Shown here: piece by piece, positions 23,049 through 30,774 of the stretch
Numbering within the stretch: the first letter of the stretch is position 1
Layout: each line of letters begins with the position of its first letter
Source: CAIKBL01 sp964555355
GTDB taxonomy: Bacteria; Pseudomonadota; Gammaproteobacteria; Ga0077536
Reading direction: 5' to 3'
DNA: 64,000 nt
NCBI GenBank assembly: GCA_964555355.1
Contig: CAZKRY010000004.1
Coordinates: forward strand, 186,001-250,000
Made by a program: the position numbers and the translations under genes
The notes under the pieces: generated by a model
Databases searched by the model: none
Told to the model about the DNA's origin: nothing
What the model saw: only the letters and a program-made list of their open reading frames with translations

Positions 23049-24398
23049 ATGTGGTTAGGACGAAAGTGTCTGTGCAGTCTGCGCAGTAGAATTTTGCTGG
23101 GATGCTTGGCGGTCATGGGCAACGCGTTTGCGGCTGACTTATGGGACGCGGTGCATGGCGGCAAGCCAGATCTCTATATGCGTTATCGCTTTGAGACGGT
23201 GACGGACGAGCAGGTCCCGCGCGTGCGCGATGCCTACGCCAACACGTTGCGGACCGCACTTGGATACAGCACGGGGTTGTTCCACGGCTTCGGCGCATAC
23301 GTGCAATTAGAAGATGTACGCGTGTTAGGGAACGAACTGTTCAACGATGGCGGCGGTAATGGCATCACCACCCGCGCGCTGGTAGTCGATCCGGAAGGCA
23401 CCGAACTCAATCAAGCCAACTTGCGCTACCGCGGTTTGCCGCGAACCACCGTGACGCTCGGCCGCCAGGAAATCGAACATCGGCTGGCGCCGCTGCACCG
23501 CTATGTGGGCAACATTTTGTGGCGCCAAAATTGGCAGAGCTTTGATGCGTTGCGAGTCGTGAACGATTCGATTCCGGCGACGCACATTGATTATGCGTAC
23601 ATTTGGAACGTCAATCGCATTTTTGGCGAAGACAATCCGCTGACCGATCGCAGTGACTATGGTAGCAATAGTCACGCGATCAGCATCACCTATGGCGGTT
23701 TTACCTTGGGCAAGCTCGAGGCTTACGCCTATTTGCTCGATTTCAACAGTCAGCTGCTCGCCACCCGTGGCTTGCGCACGGCGACCGCCGGCGGACGCTT
23801 TCAGGGTGCGTATGATGTCATCGCGTACTCAACCAAGCTGCTGTACACGGCGGAGTACGCCTACCAGCAGGACTACGCGGAAAATCCGGCGGATATCGGC
23901 GTGTCGTATTACTTGGGCGAACTTGGCGCGACCAAGGCCTTTACCTCGCCAATCTTTGAAAGCGTGACGCTGAAAGTGAGTTATGAAGTGCTGGAAGGCG
24001 ATGGCCCACTGATCATTGGTGCGGGTCGCATTCCGCGCGCGTTTCAGACTCCGCTTGGCACCAACCATGCGTTTCAAGGGTGGGCCGACCGCTTCCTCAC
24101 CACGCCGGCGGATGGTGTTAAAGACCTCTTTGGCACGCTGGCCGCCCGGATCTACGGCACGCAAGTCGCGCTGATGTATCACGACCTGCAATCCGATCGT
24201 GACGATTACGCATTTGGCAGCGAGTGGGATGTGCAGCTCAGTCGAGTATTTTTCGATCACTACACCGTGGGCCTCAAGTACGCTTTTTACAATGCGGACG
24301 AGAACGCGTTGAACCGTGCGCGCAATGGCGCGGCGAGCGCGGGCAAACAGGCGTATGACTTGGAGAAAATCTGGGCTTGGGTGGAACTCCGCTTCTAG
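23049..24398 (+). CDS. Outer-membrane porin, alginate-export family (probable nitrate/nitrite channel)
   Basis: The ATG at 23049 follows GACGAGGAG and gives 449 residues; the frame is open further upstream through the leader but has no start signal there. A signal peptide ends at NAFA-ADLWDA. The body has alternating beta strands and matches the alginate-export-type porins (GRQEIEHRLAPLHRYVGNIL, WRQNWQSFDALR, ALMYHDLQSD), and the chain ends in WAWVELRF with the C-terminal Phe needed for outer membrane insertion. It leads the porin-nasT-nasS genes, so uptake of nitrate or nitrite is the likely role by context. Confidence 0.85.
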   Translation: MWLGRKCLCSLRSRILLGCLAVMGNAFAADLWDAVHGGKPDLYMRYRFETVTDEQVPRVRDAYANTLRTALGYSTGLFHGFGAYVQLEDVRVLGNELFNDGGGNGITTRALVVDPEGTELNQANLRYRGLPRTTVTLGRQEIEHRLAPLHRYVGNILWRQNWQSFDALRVVNDSIPATHIDYAYIWNVNRIFGEDNPLTDRSDYGSNSHAISITYGGFTLGKLEAYAYLLDFNSQLLATRGLRTATAGGRFQGAYDVIAYSTKLLYTAEYAYQQDYAENPADIGVSYYLGELGATKAFTSPIFESVTLKVSYEVLEGDGPLIIGAGRIPRAFQTPLGTNHAFQGWADRFLTTPADGVKDLFGTLAARIYGTQVALMYHDLQSDRDDYAFGSEWDVQLSRVFFDHYTVGLKYAFYNADENALNRARNGAASAGKQAYDLEKIWAWVELRF

Positions 24399-24403
24399 CC
24401 GTG

Positions 24404-24997
24404 ATGCGCGACGCGACTACGCCTCTGCGAATCATGTTGGTCGACGGTGTCGCCGCTCGCCGCGAGGGGCTCGCGGCGACGCTTGGCGAGGCCGGTCACC
24501 GCATCGTCGCGCGAATTGAATCGGGCGCCGACTTGCTTGCGGAGGTCGCGCGGATCGAACCCGATATCGTGATCATCGACGTCGACGCGCCGGATCGCGA
24601 TATGTTGGAGGATATGCACGCCATCAACCGAGTGCGCCCGCGTCCCATCCTGGTGTTTACACAGAACGATAACCCCGAACTCATTCGCGCCGCGGTGCGC
24701 GCCGGTGTCAGTGCCTATGTGGTGGGCGTGGTCGAGCCTTCACGCGTGCAACCGGTATTGCACGCCGCGATTGCGCGGTTCGAACAATTTCAGTCCTTGC
24801 AGCGCGAGTTGAACGACGCGCGTGGTGCGCTAGCCGAACGCAAGATCATCGAAAAGGCCAAAGGGATCTTAATGAAACAGCGCGGACTCGATGAAGAGGC
24901 GGCCTACAACCTCCTGCGCTCGCAAGCGATGGCGCGTAATCTCAAACTTGCCGAACTCGCGCGCAGCCTGCTTGCCGCGGCTGAGCTTCTGGCATGA
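24404..24997 (+). CDS. nasT: NasT-type ANTAR antiterminator response regulator
   Basis: The ATG at 24404 (GTG 24401 also possible) lies 5 bases after the porin stop and gives 197 residues. A receiver-like domain (LRIMLVDGVAARREGL; IIDVDAPDRD with Asp59) is followed by a coiled linker and the ANTAR RNA-binding domain, ALAERKIIEKAKGILMKQRG and DEEAAYNLLRSQAMARN (about 145-190). NasT binds two-hairpin leader RNAs and prevents termination when freed from NasS by nitrate or nitrite. A matching leader RNA lies ahead of nrtA in this window, and the nasS gene follows 18 bases downstream. Confidence 0.9.
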   Translation: MRDATTPLRIMLVDGVAARREGLAATLGEAGHRIVARIESGADLLAEVARIEPDIVIIDVDAPDRDMLEDMHAINRVRPRPILVFTQNDNPELIRAAVRAGVSAYVVGVVEPSRVQPVLHAAIARFEQFQSLQRELNDARGALAERKIIEKAKGILMKQRGLDEEAAYNLLRSQAMARNLKLAELARSLLAAAELLA

Positions 24998-25015
24998 ACC
25001 ACGGAGAGTTGCGCG

Positions 25016-26209
25016 ATGATCCGACCCAACGTCACTAAACTGCGTGTCGTCGGTTCCGACAAACCGGAGCTTTCGGAAGTCCGAGTCGGATACATACCCC
25101 TGACCGACTGTGCGAGTGTGGTGCTCGCCGCTCAGCTCGGCTTCGATCAAAAGCATGGCATAAAAATCGTTCCACAGCGGCAAGCCTCCTGGTCGGCGCT
25201 GCGTGATCGCTTGCTTGGCGAGTCGCTGCATGCGGCGCATATGTTGTATGGCCTCGCGTACGGCATTGAGTGTGGGATTGGTGGGCCACGCCGTGAGATG
25301 GCGGTGTTGATGACACTGAACCAAAACGGACAAGGGATCACCTGTGGGCATCACCTACAAGCGGTCGGTGTTACCGATGGTTCGGCGCTCGCGCGTTACA
25401 TCGCGACGCAAGCACTACCACCGACCTTTGCGCATACTTTTCCCACGGGTACTCATGCCCTGTGGCTTAACTATTGGCTCGCGGCACATGGCATCGATCC
25501 GCTCACGGACGTCCATACGCGCACGGTGCCACCCCCGCAAATGGTGCAACGTTTAGCGTCGTACGAGATCGATGGGTACAGCGCCGGAGAACCGTGGAAT
25601 GCGCTCGCGGTGGAGCGAGGCGTGGGTTACACCATCGCGACGTCGCAGGCGATCTGGCCGGATCATCCGGATAAGGTGTTGGGCACCACGCGCGCGTTTG
25701 TGCAAACCTACCCGCACACCGCGCGCGCCTTGATCATGGCATTGCTGGAAGCATCGCGCTTTATCGAAACCGTGGCCGAGCCATTCGATGTCGCGCGGCG
25801 GTTGGCCGCGCCTGATTGCATTGATACCAAACCCGAAATCATCGCCGCGCGTTTATGCGGTGATTACCACGATGGCTTGGGCGCCACTTGGCGCGATGCG
25901 CACCCGTTGCGGTTCTTTGCCGACGGCGCGGTGAATTATCCGTACTTATCCGACGCGATGTGGTTCATGGCCCAACATCGCCGCTGGGGATTATTGGAAG
26001 CTACGCCCGACTATTTACGAATCGCAAGCGCGGTCAATCAAACCGCGCTGTACCAAGAAGCCGCTCAGTCAGTCGGTATCGCGCTCCCGTCGAGCCCTTT
26101 CCGGAGTTCGCGGCTTATGGACGGTGTGCTGTGGACTGGTGAATCGCCAGACGCGCTTGCGATCGAGAGTTCTTTCTCGCAAAGCGCACGAGTAATTGCG
26201 CATGAATGA
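25016..26209 (+). CDS. nasS: NasS-type nitrate sensor (NrtA-like, cytoplasmic)
   Basis: The 397-residue protein is a CmpA/NrtA-type periplasmic-binding fold (VRVGYIPLTDCASVVLAAQL, HMLYGLAYGIECGIGG, NGQGITCGHHLQ, YEIDGYSAGEPWNALAVERG) but has no signal peptide, which marks it as the cytoplasmic sensor NasS. NasS holds NasT in an inactive complex until nitrate or nitrite binds. Its position directly after nasT and before the nrt-nir-nas genes supports this. GAGAGTTGCGCG precedes the start. It shares the NrtA residues of the downstream transporter protein, from which it probably arose by duplication. Confidence 0.9.
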   Translation: MIRPNVTKLRVVGSDKPELSEVRVGYIPLTDCASVVLAAQLGFDQKHGIKIVPQRQASWSALRDRLLGESLHAAHMLYGLAYGIECGIGGPRREMAVLMTLNQNGQGITCGHHLQAVGVTDGSALARYIATQALPPTFAHTFPTGTHALWLNYWLAAHGIDPLTDVHTRTVPPPQMVQRLASYEIDGYSAGEPWNALAVERGVGYTIATSQAIWPDHPDKVLGTTRAFVQTYPHTARALIMALLEASRFIETVAEPFDVARRLAAPDCIDTKPEIIAARLCGDYHDGLGATWRDAHPLRFFADGAVNYPYLSDAMWFMAQHRRWGLLEATPDYLRIASAVNQTALYQEAAQSVGIALPSSPFRSSRLMDGVLWTGESPDALAIESSFSQSARVIAHE

Positions 26210-26227
26210 CGCGCGCGCAAGTTGCGA

Positions 26228-26244
26228 TGCACAAATAGCGTGCG
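26228..26244 (+). promoter_or_regulatory. NtrC-like enhancer site
   Basis: TGCACA-AATAG-CGTGCG contains GCAC-N7-GTGC, the core of the NtrC consensus TGCACC-N5-GGTGCA, with both outer mismatches minor. It lies about 145 bases upstream of the start predicted from the sigma54 promoter, the usual enhancer distance. The NtrC gene itself is not in this window. Confidence 0.55.
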
Positions 26245-26354
26245 TCTTACGCGAAGCGCAATGCCCGTCGAGTGACGCTCGGGGCGCTGGAGACGCTCAT
26301 TCGTATACGGATCCGGCGCGCTTTACCTATCAGTTGCGTCGTTGAGTCAAAAGT

Positions 26355-26370
26355 TGGCAAAGACTTTGCA
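26355..26370 (+). promoter_or_regulatory. Sigma54 (-24/-12) promoter of the nrt-nir-nas operon
   Basis: TGGCAA-AGACT-TTGCA matches TGGCAC-N5-TTGCA at 10 of 11 fixed positions with the GG and GC elements ten bases apart. Transcription should begin near 26381, four bases before the first ANTAR hairpin. It fits nitrogen control of nitrate assimilation, as known for the nasF operon of Klebsiella. Confidence 0.75.
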
Positions 26371-26384
26371 TTAACCTCTTCATC

Positions 26385-26434
26385 GTGCGGCCCAACGGCG
26401 GGGCGTACTTCGTTAGATCAGGACAGCGGCGTCC
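26385..26434 (+). promoter_or_regulatory. ANTAR (NasT) target leader RNA, two hexaloop hairpins
   Basis: Hairpin P1 pairs 26385-26393 with 26400-26408 (one mismatch, one G-U) around the loop AACGGC (26394-26399). Hairpin P2 pairs GGAC (26421-26424) with GTCC (26431-26434) around AGCGGC (26425-26430). Both loops have six bases with A at 1 and G at 4, as described for ANTAR target RNAs, and the linker is 12 bases. The 3' arm of P2 overlaps the 5' arm of the terminator that follows, so NasT binding would favour read-through into nrtA. Confidence 0.8.
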
Positions 26435-26477
26435 GTTCGCACGCAGTAATGACTGCGGCGACGGACGCTTTTTTTTT
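26429..26477 (+). terminator. Intrinsic terminator controlled by NasT, before nrtA
   Basis: GCGTCCGT (26429-26436) pairs with ACGGACGC (26461-26468), continued inward by CG C and CGCAG/CTGCG pairs (26438-26446 with 26453-26460), and is followed by nine T (26469-26477). It is a strong factor-independent terminator 32 bases before the nrtA start. Its formation excludes the ANTAR P2 hairpin. Confidence 0.85.
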
Positions 26478-26508
26478 GCCCGTGCGTTCGCGCCGGAAGG
26501 AGATCAGC

Positions 26509-27876
26509 ATGCAGAGCTCACAACTCAAAACGTCGCGGAAATCTTTATTCAAGAATTGTGCGGTCGGTGTGGTATTCGCGCTCGCGGCAAGTTCCGCATT
26601 GGCGGTGGACGATCTAGAACGACAAGAGCTCAAGTTCGGCTTCATCAAACTCACCGATTGCGCGCCCTTGGTAGTGGCCTACGAGAAAGGATTCTTCGAA
26701 GAAGAAGGTCTCTACGTGACGCTGGAGGCGCAAGCCAATTGGAAAGTGGTATTGGATCGCGTCATCGATGGATCATTAGACGGTTCACACATGTTGCCCG
26801 GGCAACCGCTCGGCGCGAGTGCCGGATTCGGCACACAGGCCGCATTGGTGGCGCCCTTCGCAATGGGCATGAATACGCTCGCCATTACCGTATCAAATGA
26901 GGTCTGGAAGGGGATGCTTCCGGCGCTCACGATGGACGGTGCTGTCCCCGCGCATCCGATCAAAGCTGACGCCATGAAGCCAGTCGTCGAGCAATTCAAG
27001 GCAAGCGGCCAAAAATTCAATCTGGGTATGGTTTTCCCAACGTCCACGCATAACTATCTATTGCGTTACTGGCTTGCTGCGGGCGGTATTGTGCCAGGCT
27101 ATTACAGCGCGACCGACAGCACTGGCCAGACCGACGCCGACGTGTTGTTGTCAGTTACGCCGCCACCGCAAATGCCGGCCACCCTGGAGTCCGGCACGAT
27201 TCATGGCTACAGCGTTGGGGAGCCGTGGAATCAGCAGGCATTGCGTAAAGGGATCGGCGTGCCGGTAATCACCGCGGATCAGATCTGGCGGCAGACGCCG
27301 GAGAAAGTGTTTGGTTTGCGCGCCGACTTCGTCGCGGAAAATCCCAACACCAGCGTTGCGATCGTCAAAGCCTTGATCCGCGCCGCGCTATGGCTCGATG
27401 CCGATAACGGCGCCAATCGCCAAGAACTCGCGAAGTTACTCGCGCGGCCGGATTACGTCGGTGCCGACGTCGCGGTAATTGAAGGACCACTACGCGGGCA
27501 ATATCAGTTCGGCAAGGACGACGTGCGGCCGAAACCCGAGATGAATCTCTACTATGCCGAACGCGGCAGTTATCCGTTTTATTCCGACGCGGTGTGGTTT
27601 CTGACGCAGATGCGGCGCTGGGGGCAGATCAATGAAGCGAAAGCTGATAGTTGGTATGCCGAGACCGCGAAAAAAGTGTATCGACCGGACATCTACCGCG
27701 CGGCCGCCCAAGAATTGATCGACGAAGGCGTGATGAGCGCTGACGACTTACCAGCAGCCGATGGTTACAAAGCCCCCGCCGCTGCATTTATCGACGGCAT
27801 TGAATTCGATGCGCACACCCCAAACGCGTATCTCGCGAAGTTTCCGTTGGGCCGCAAAGATACCGCGGCGAATTGA
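26509..27876 (+). CDS. nrtA: Nitrate ABC transporter substrate-binding protein
   Basis: The ATG at 26509 has AAGGAGA eight bases upstream; the frame is open before it through the leader RNA, which is not coding. The 455-residue protein has a signal peptide ending at SSALA-VDDLERQ and the NrtA/CmpA fold (LKFGFIKLTDCAPLVVAYEK, GSLDGSHMLPGQPLGASAGF, FPTSTHNYLLRYWLAAGGI, HGYSVGEPWNQQALRKG). It captures nitrate or nitrite in the periplasm for the NrtB permease. It is the first gene of the operon controlled by the sigma54 promoter and the ANTAR leader. Confidence 0.92.
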   Translation: MQSSQLKTSRKSLFKNCAVGVVFALAASSALAVDDLERQELKFGFIKLTDCAPLVVAYEKGFFEEEGLYVTLEAQANWKVVLDRVIDGSLDGSHMLPGQPLGASAGFGTQAALVAPFAMGMNTLAITVSNEVWKGMLPALTMDGAVPAHPIKADAMKPVVEQFKASGQKFNLGMVFPTSTHNYLLRYWLAAGGIVPGYYSATDSTGQTDADVLLSVTPPPQMPATLESGTIHGYSVGEPWNQQALRKGIGVPVITADQIWRQTPEKVFGLRADFVAENPNTSVAIVKALIRAALWLDADNGANRQELAKLLARPDYVGADVAVIEGPLRGQYQFGKDDVRPKPEMNLYYAERGSYPFYSDAVWFLTQMRRWGQINEAKADSWYAETAKKVYRPDIYRAAAQELIDEGVMSADDLPAADGYKAPAAAFIDGIEFDAHTPNAYLAKFPLGRKDTAAN

Positions 27877-27894
27877 TTCACCGTTAATGAAGCT

Positions 27895-28932
27895 ATGAAT
27901 TTGGAGTTCGCCATGAATCTGCATCAAATTGCGAGTGGCTTGGAGAGATTGGGAATGTCGTGGCTAGCGCCTTGCGTGCGCTTGTGTGCCGGCGAAGACC
28001 CACCCCAGCAGGTCCGCCAACTCGGCTTTCTCATCGGCGTACCGTTGCTCGCGTTTACGCTCTTTCTCGCGGCCTGGCAGATGAGCGCGGCCGGCGTGCA
28101 AACGAGTTTGGGTTCGATCCCCGGACCGCTGCAAGTTTGGCAATCGTTCGGGGGGCTCGTCGAAGAACATCATCAAGAGCGGGCCAAAGCCGCGGCCTTT
28201 TACGCGCGCGAGGACGTGCGTAACGCCGCGCGACTCAAACAGGACCCAACCGCCAAGATTACGGCTCATCGCTGGACCGGTAAGGCGACGTTTTTCGATC
28301 AAATCCTGACGAGTTTAAAAACGGTGTTCACGGGTTTTGTGATTGCGACGCTGATCGCGGTGCCGCTGGGGATCCTGTGTGGTACCAGTCGCGTCGTGCA
28401 GGCCGCACTGAACCCGCTGATTCAAATTTTTAAGCCCGTATCGCCGCTCGCTTGGTTACCGATCGTGACGCTGGCGGTTAGCGCGCTGTATACGACGCAG
28501 AACGGCTGGTTCGAGAAATCGTTCATTACTTCCGCGGTCACGGTGACGTTGTGTTCGTTGTGGCCGACGTTGATCAATACGGCGCTTGGGGTCAGCGCGG
28601 TTGACAATGACCTGCTGAACGTCGCACGCGTGTTACAGCTTGGATGGTGGCAGAGGATTCGGCGAATTGTGCTGCCATCGGCACTACCGCTCATTTTTAC
28701 GGGCTTGAGATTGTCGCTCGGCGTTGGTTGGATGGTGCTGATTGCGGCCGAGATGTTGGCGCAGAACCCAGGTTTGGGGAAGTTCGTGTGGGACGAGTTT
28801 CAAAACGGTTCCGCGCAATCGTTGGGACGCATGATGGTGGCCGTGTTGGTCATTGGCGTCATCGGGTTTTTGCTCGATCGTTTAATGCATACCTTTCAAA
28901 TGTTGGCGAGCCATCAAGGAGCACGCGCATGA
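27895..28932 (+). CDS. nrtB: Nitrate ABC transporter permease
   Basis: The 345-residue protein has a first membrane segment near residues 43-65, a charged periplasmic insert (FGGLVEEHHQERAKAAAFYA onwards) and a BPD-type permease core with five more membrane segments. The EAA loop is visible as NDLLNVARVLQLGWWQRIRR followed by IVLPSALPLIFTG. The long loop after helix 1 is typical of NrtB/CmpB. It starts 18 bases after nrtA; the ATG at 27913 is an alternative. It forms the channel with the fused ATPase encoded next. Confidence 0.88.
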   Translation: MNLEFAMNLHQIASGLERLGMSWLAPCVRLCAGEDPPQQVRQLGFLIGVPLLAFTLFLAAWQMSAAGVQTSLGSIPGPLQVWQSFGGLVEEHHQERAKAAAFYAREDVRNAARLKQDPTAKITAHRWTGKATFFDQILTSLKTVFTGFVIATLIAVPLGILCGTSRVVQAALNPLIQIFKPVSPLAWLPIVTLAVSALYTTQNGWFEKSFITSAVTVTLCSLWPTLINTALGVSAVDNDLLNVARVLQLGWWQRIRRIVLPSALPLIFTGLRLSLGVGWMVLIAAEMLAQNPGLGKFVWDEFQNGSAQSLGRMMVAVLVIGVIGFLLDRLMHTFQMLASHQGARA

Positions 28933-28971
28933 AACAGCCCGTCTTCAAAGCGGCAAACCGGAGCGTGCGTT

Positions 28972-30756
28972 GTGACGAGTAATGCGGGGATCGCGCGGCG
29001 TATGATTACTCCATTGCCGCCGTTGGCATGGCCACCGGCTAGCTTACCCGAGCCGATCACTACGCCAATAATCGACTTACCCACGCGGGCCGCCACCAAA
29101 CAACCAATACTCGAATTGTGCCGTGTCGGTAAAAGCTTTGGTCGCGGTTCACGGGCATCTTGCGTACTGAAAGATATCAATCTTGAAGTCAACGCCGGCG
29201 AATTTTTAGCGATCGTCGGCTACTCGGGTAGTGGCAAAACTACGCTAATTAATCTCATGGCTGGATTGTTGCTACCCGATGCGGGTGAAGTCCTAAGCCA
29301 TGGCACTCGGGTGCGCGGGCCTGGGCCTGGGCGCGGCGTTGTCTTTCAAGGTTACTCGCTGATGCCGTGGTTGACGGTGAGGGAGAATGTCGCGCTTGCC
29401 GTCAATGCGGTATTGCGCCATCTGCCGGCACCTGAACGTGCGGAGCGCGTCGCGCATTACATCGAAATGGTCAACTTGACACCGGCCGCGCATAAGCGCC
29501 CAGCAGAACTCTCTGGTGGCATGCGTCAGCGAGTCTCGCTGGCGCGCTCGCTCGCGGTGCAGCCTGAAATCTTATTAATGGATGAACCCTTGTCTGCGCT
29601 CGACGCGCTAACCCGCGCAAAACTGCAAGACGAGTTGGTGCGCATTGCGAACGATGCGCATACGACAATGGTGTTGATCACGAACGATGTCGACGAAGCG
29701 TTGTTGTTGGCCGATCGCGTGATCGCACTGACGCCCGGGCCGGGTGCCACGTTGGGCCCTGCATTCCGTGTTGATTTGCCGAGGCCACGCGATCGCCACG
29801 CCTGCAATCAAGACCCCGCATACCGGACGTTACGTCGCGACATTACGGCCTATCTGTTGGATGCCGGCGCGACGCGACGTAGTGCCGCGGCTGATCCAGG
29901 CCCTGCACCGACTCACCGGCCAACCACCGCGCGCGCGATGCAACCTCCCGGTACCACGCATCGCGAGAGCGCCACGCAAGCTCAGCCGCGCTTTGTCGAA
30001 TTCGCAAGCGTCACCAAACGTTATCCTGGACTAACCGGGTTGGTCACCGTGGTCGATCGGTTTGACTTACAAATCAAACAGGGAGAGTTTGTTTCGATTA
30101 TCGGCCACTCCGGCTGTGGCAAATCGACTGTGCTGTCGATGGCCGCCGGTCTCATTCCGATGAGCGCTGGCGGCATCGTGCTCGATTTTAACGAAGTAAC
30201 CAGCGCGGGTCCTGATCGCGGCGTCGTCTTTCAGGCCCCGAGCTTGGTGCCGTGGTTGAGCGCGCTCGATAACGTCATGTTGGCGGTCAATCAAGTCTAT
30301 CCGCACTTAACGCGCGGCGAGCGCTTGGCGCTCACGCGTTACTATCTGGTGCGCGTGGGGTTGGATGGCGCGCTGCATAAGCGACCGCCTGAGCTCTCCA
30401 AGGGCATGCAGCAGCGAGTGGGCATTGCACGCGCATTCGCGCTTAAACCTAAGCTGCTGTTGCTGGATGAGCCGTTCGGCATGTTGGATTCGCTCACGCG
30501 CTGGGAGCTGCAAGACGTGTTGATGGAAGTGTGGTCGCGCGAGCAAATGACCGCGATCTGTGTTACGCATGATATCGATGAAGCGCTGTTGCTCGCCGAT
30601 CGCGTGGTCATGATGACCAACGGGCCGATGGCGCGCGTTGGCAAAATCCTGACGGTTAATCTACCGCGGCCGCGCTCGCGCCGCGCGTTGCTCGATCACC
30701 CAGAGTATTACAGCTTGCGCGAGGAGTTATTGACCTTTCTCGCCGATGCGCATTAG
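28972..30756 (+). CDS. Fused tandem ABC ATPase for nitrate uptake (NrtC-NrtD fusion)
   Basis: One 594-residue chain holds two complete ABC ATPase domains. Domain 1 (about 47-290): Walker A VGYSGSGKTT (82-91), signature LSGGMRQRVSLARSLA, Walker B EILLMDEPLSALD, H-loop position ITNDVDEA with Asn instead of His. Domain 2 (about 333-594): Walker A GHSGCGKST, signature LSKGMQQRVGIARAFA, Walker B LLLLDEPFGMLD, H-loop CVTHDIDEA. The two halves correspond to NrtC and NrtD of cyanobacteria, without NrtC's binding-protein domain. The start is GTG at 28972 with GGAG upstream; ATG 29002 is possible. Domain 1 may be catalytically impaired. Confidence 0.88.
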   Translation: MTSNAGIARRMITPLPPLAWPPASLPEPITTPIIDLPTRAATKQPILELCRVGKSFGRGSRASCVLKDINLEVNAGEFLAIVGYSGSGKTTLINLMAGLLLPDAGEVLSHGTRVRGPGPGRGVVFQGYSLMPWLTVRENVALAVNAVLRHLPAPERAERVAHYIEMVNLTPAAHKRPAELSGGMRQRVSLARSLAVQPEILLMDEPLSALDALTRAKLQDELVRIANDAHTTMVLITNDVDEALLLADRVIALTPGPGATLGPAFRVDLPRPRDRHACNQDPAYRTLRRDITAYLLDAGATRRSAAADPGPAPTHRPTTARAMQPPGTTHRESATQAQPRFVEFASVTKRYPGLTGLVTVVDRFDLQIKQGEFVSIIGHSGCGKSTVLSMAAGLIPMSAGGIVLDFNEVTSAGPDRGVVFQAPSLVPWLSALDNVMLAVNQVYPHLTRGERLALTRYYLVRVGLDGALHKRPPELSKGMQQRVGIARAFALKPKLLLLDEPFGMLDSLTRWELQDVLMEVWSREQMTAICVTHDIDEALLLADRVVMMTNGPMARVGKILTVNLPRPRSRRALLDHPEYYSLREELLTFLADAH

Positions 30757-30774
30757 GGAAGGTTCGGTAGCCTC

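Noticed and set aside
26272..26508. In-frame upstream extension of nrtA
   Set aside because: It covers the promoter, ANTAR hairpins and terminator; the ATG at 26509 has a good ribosome site and begins the signal peptide.
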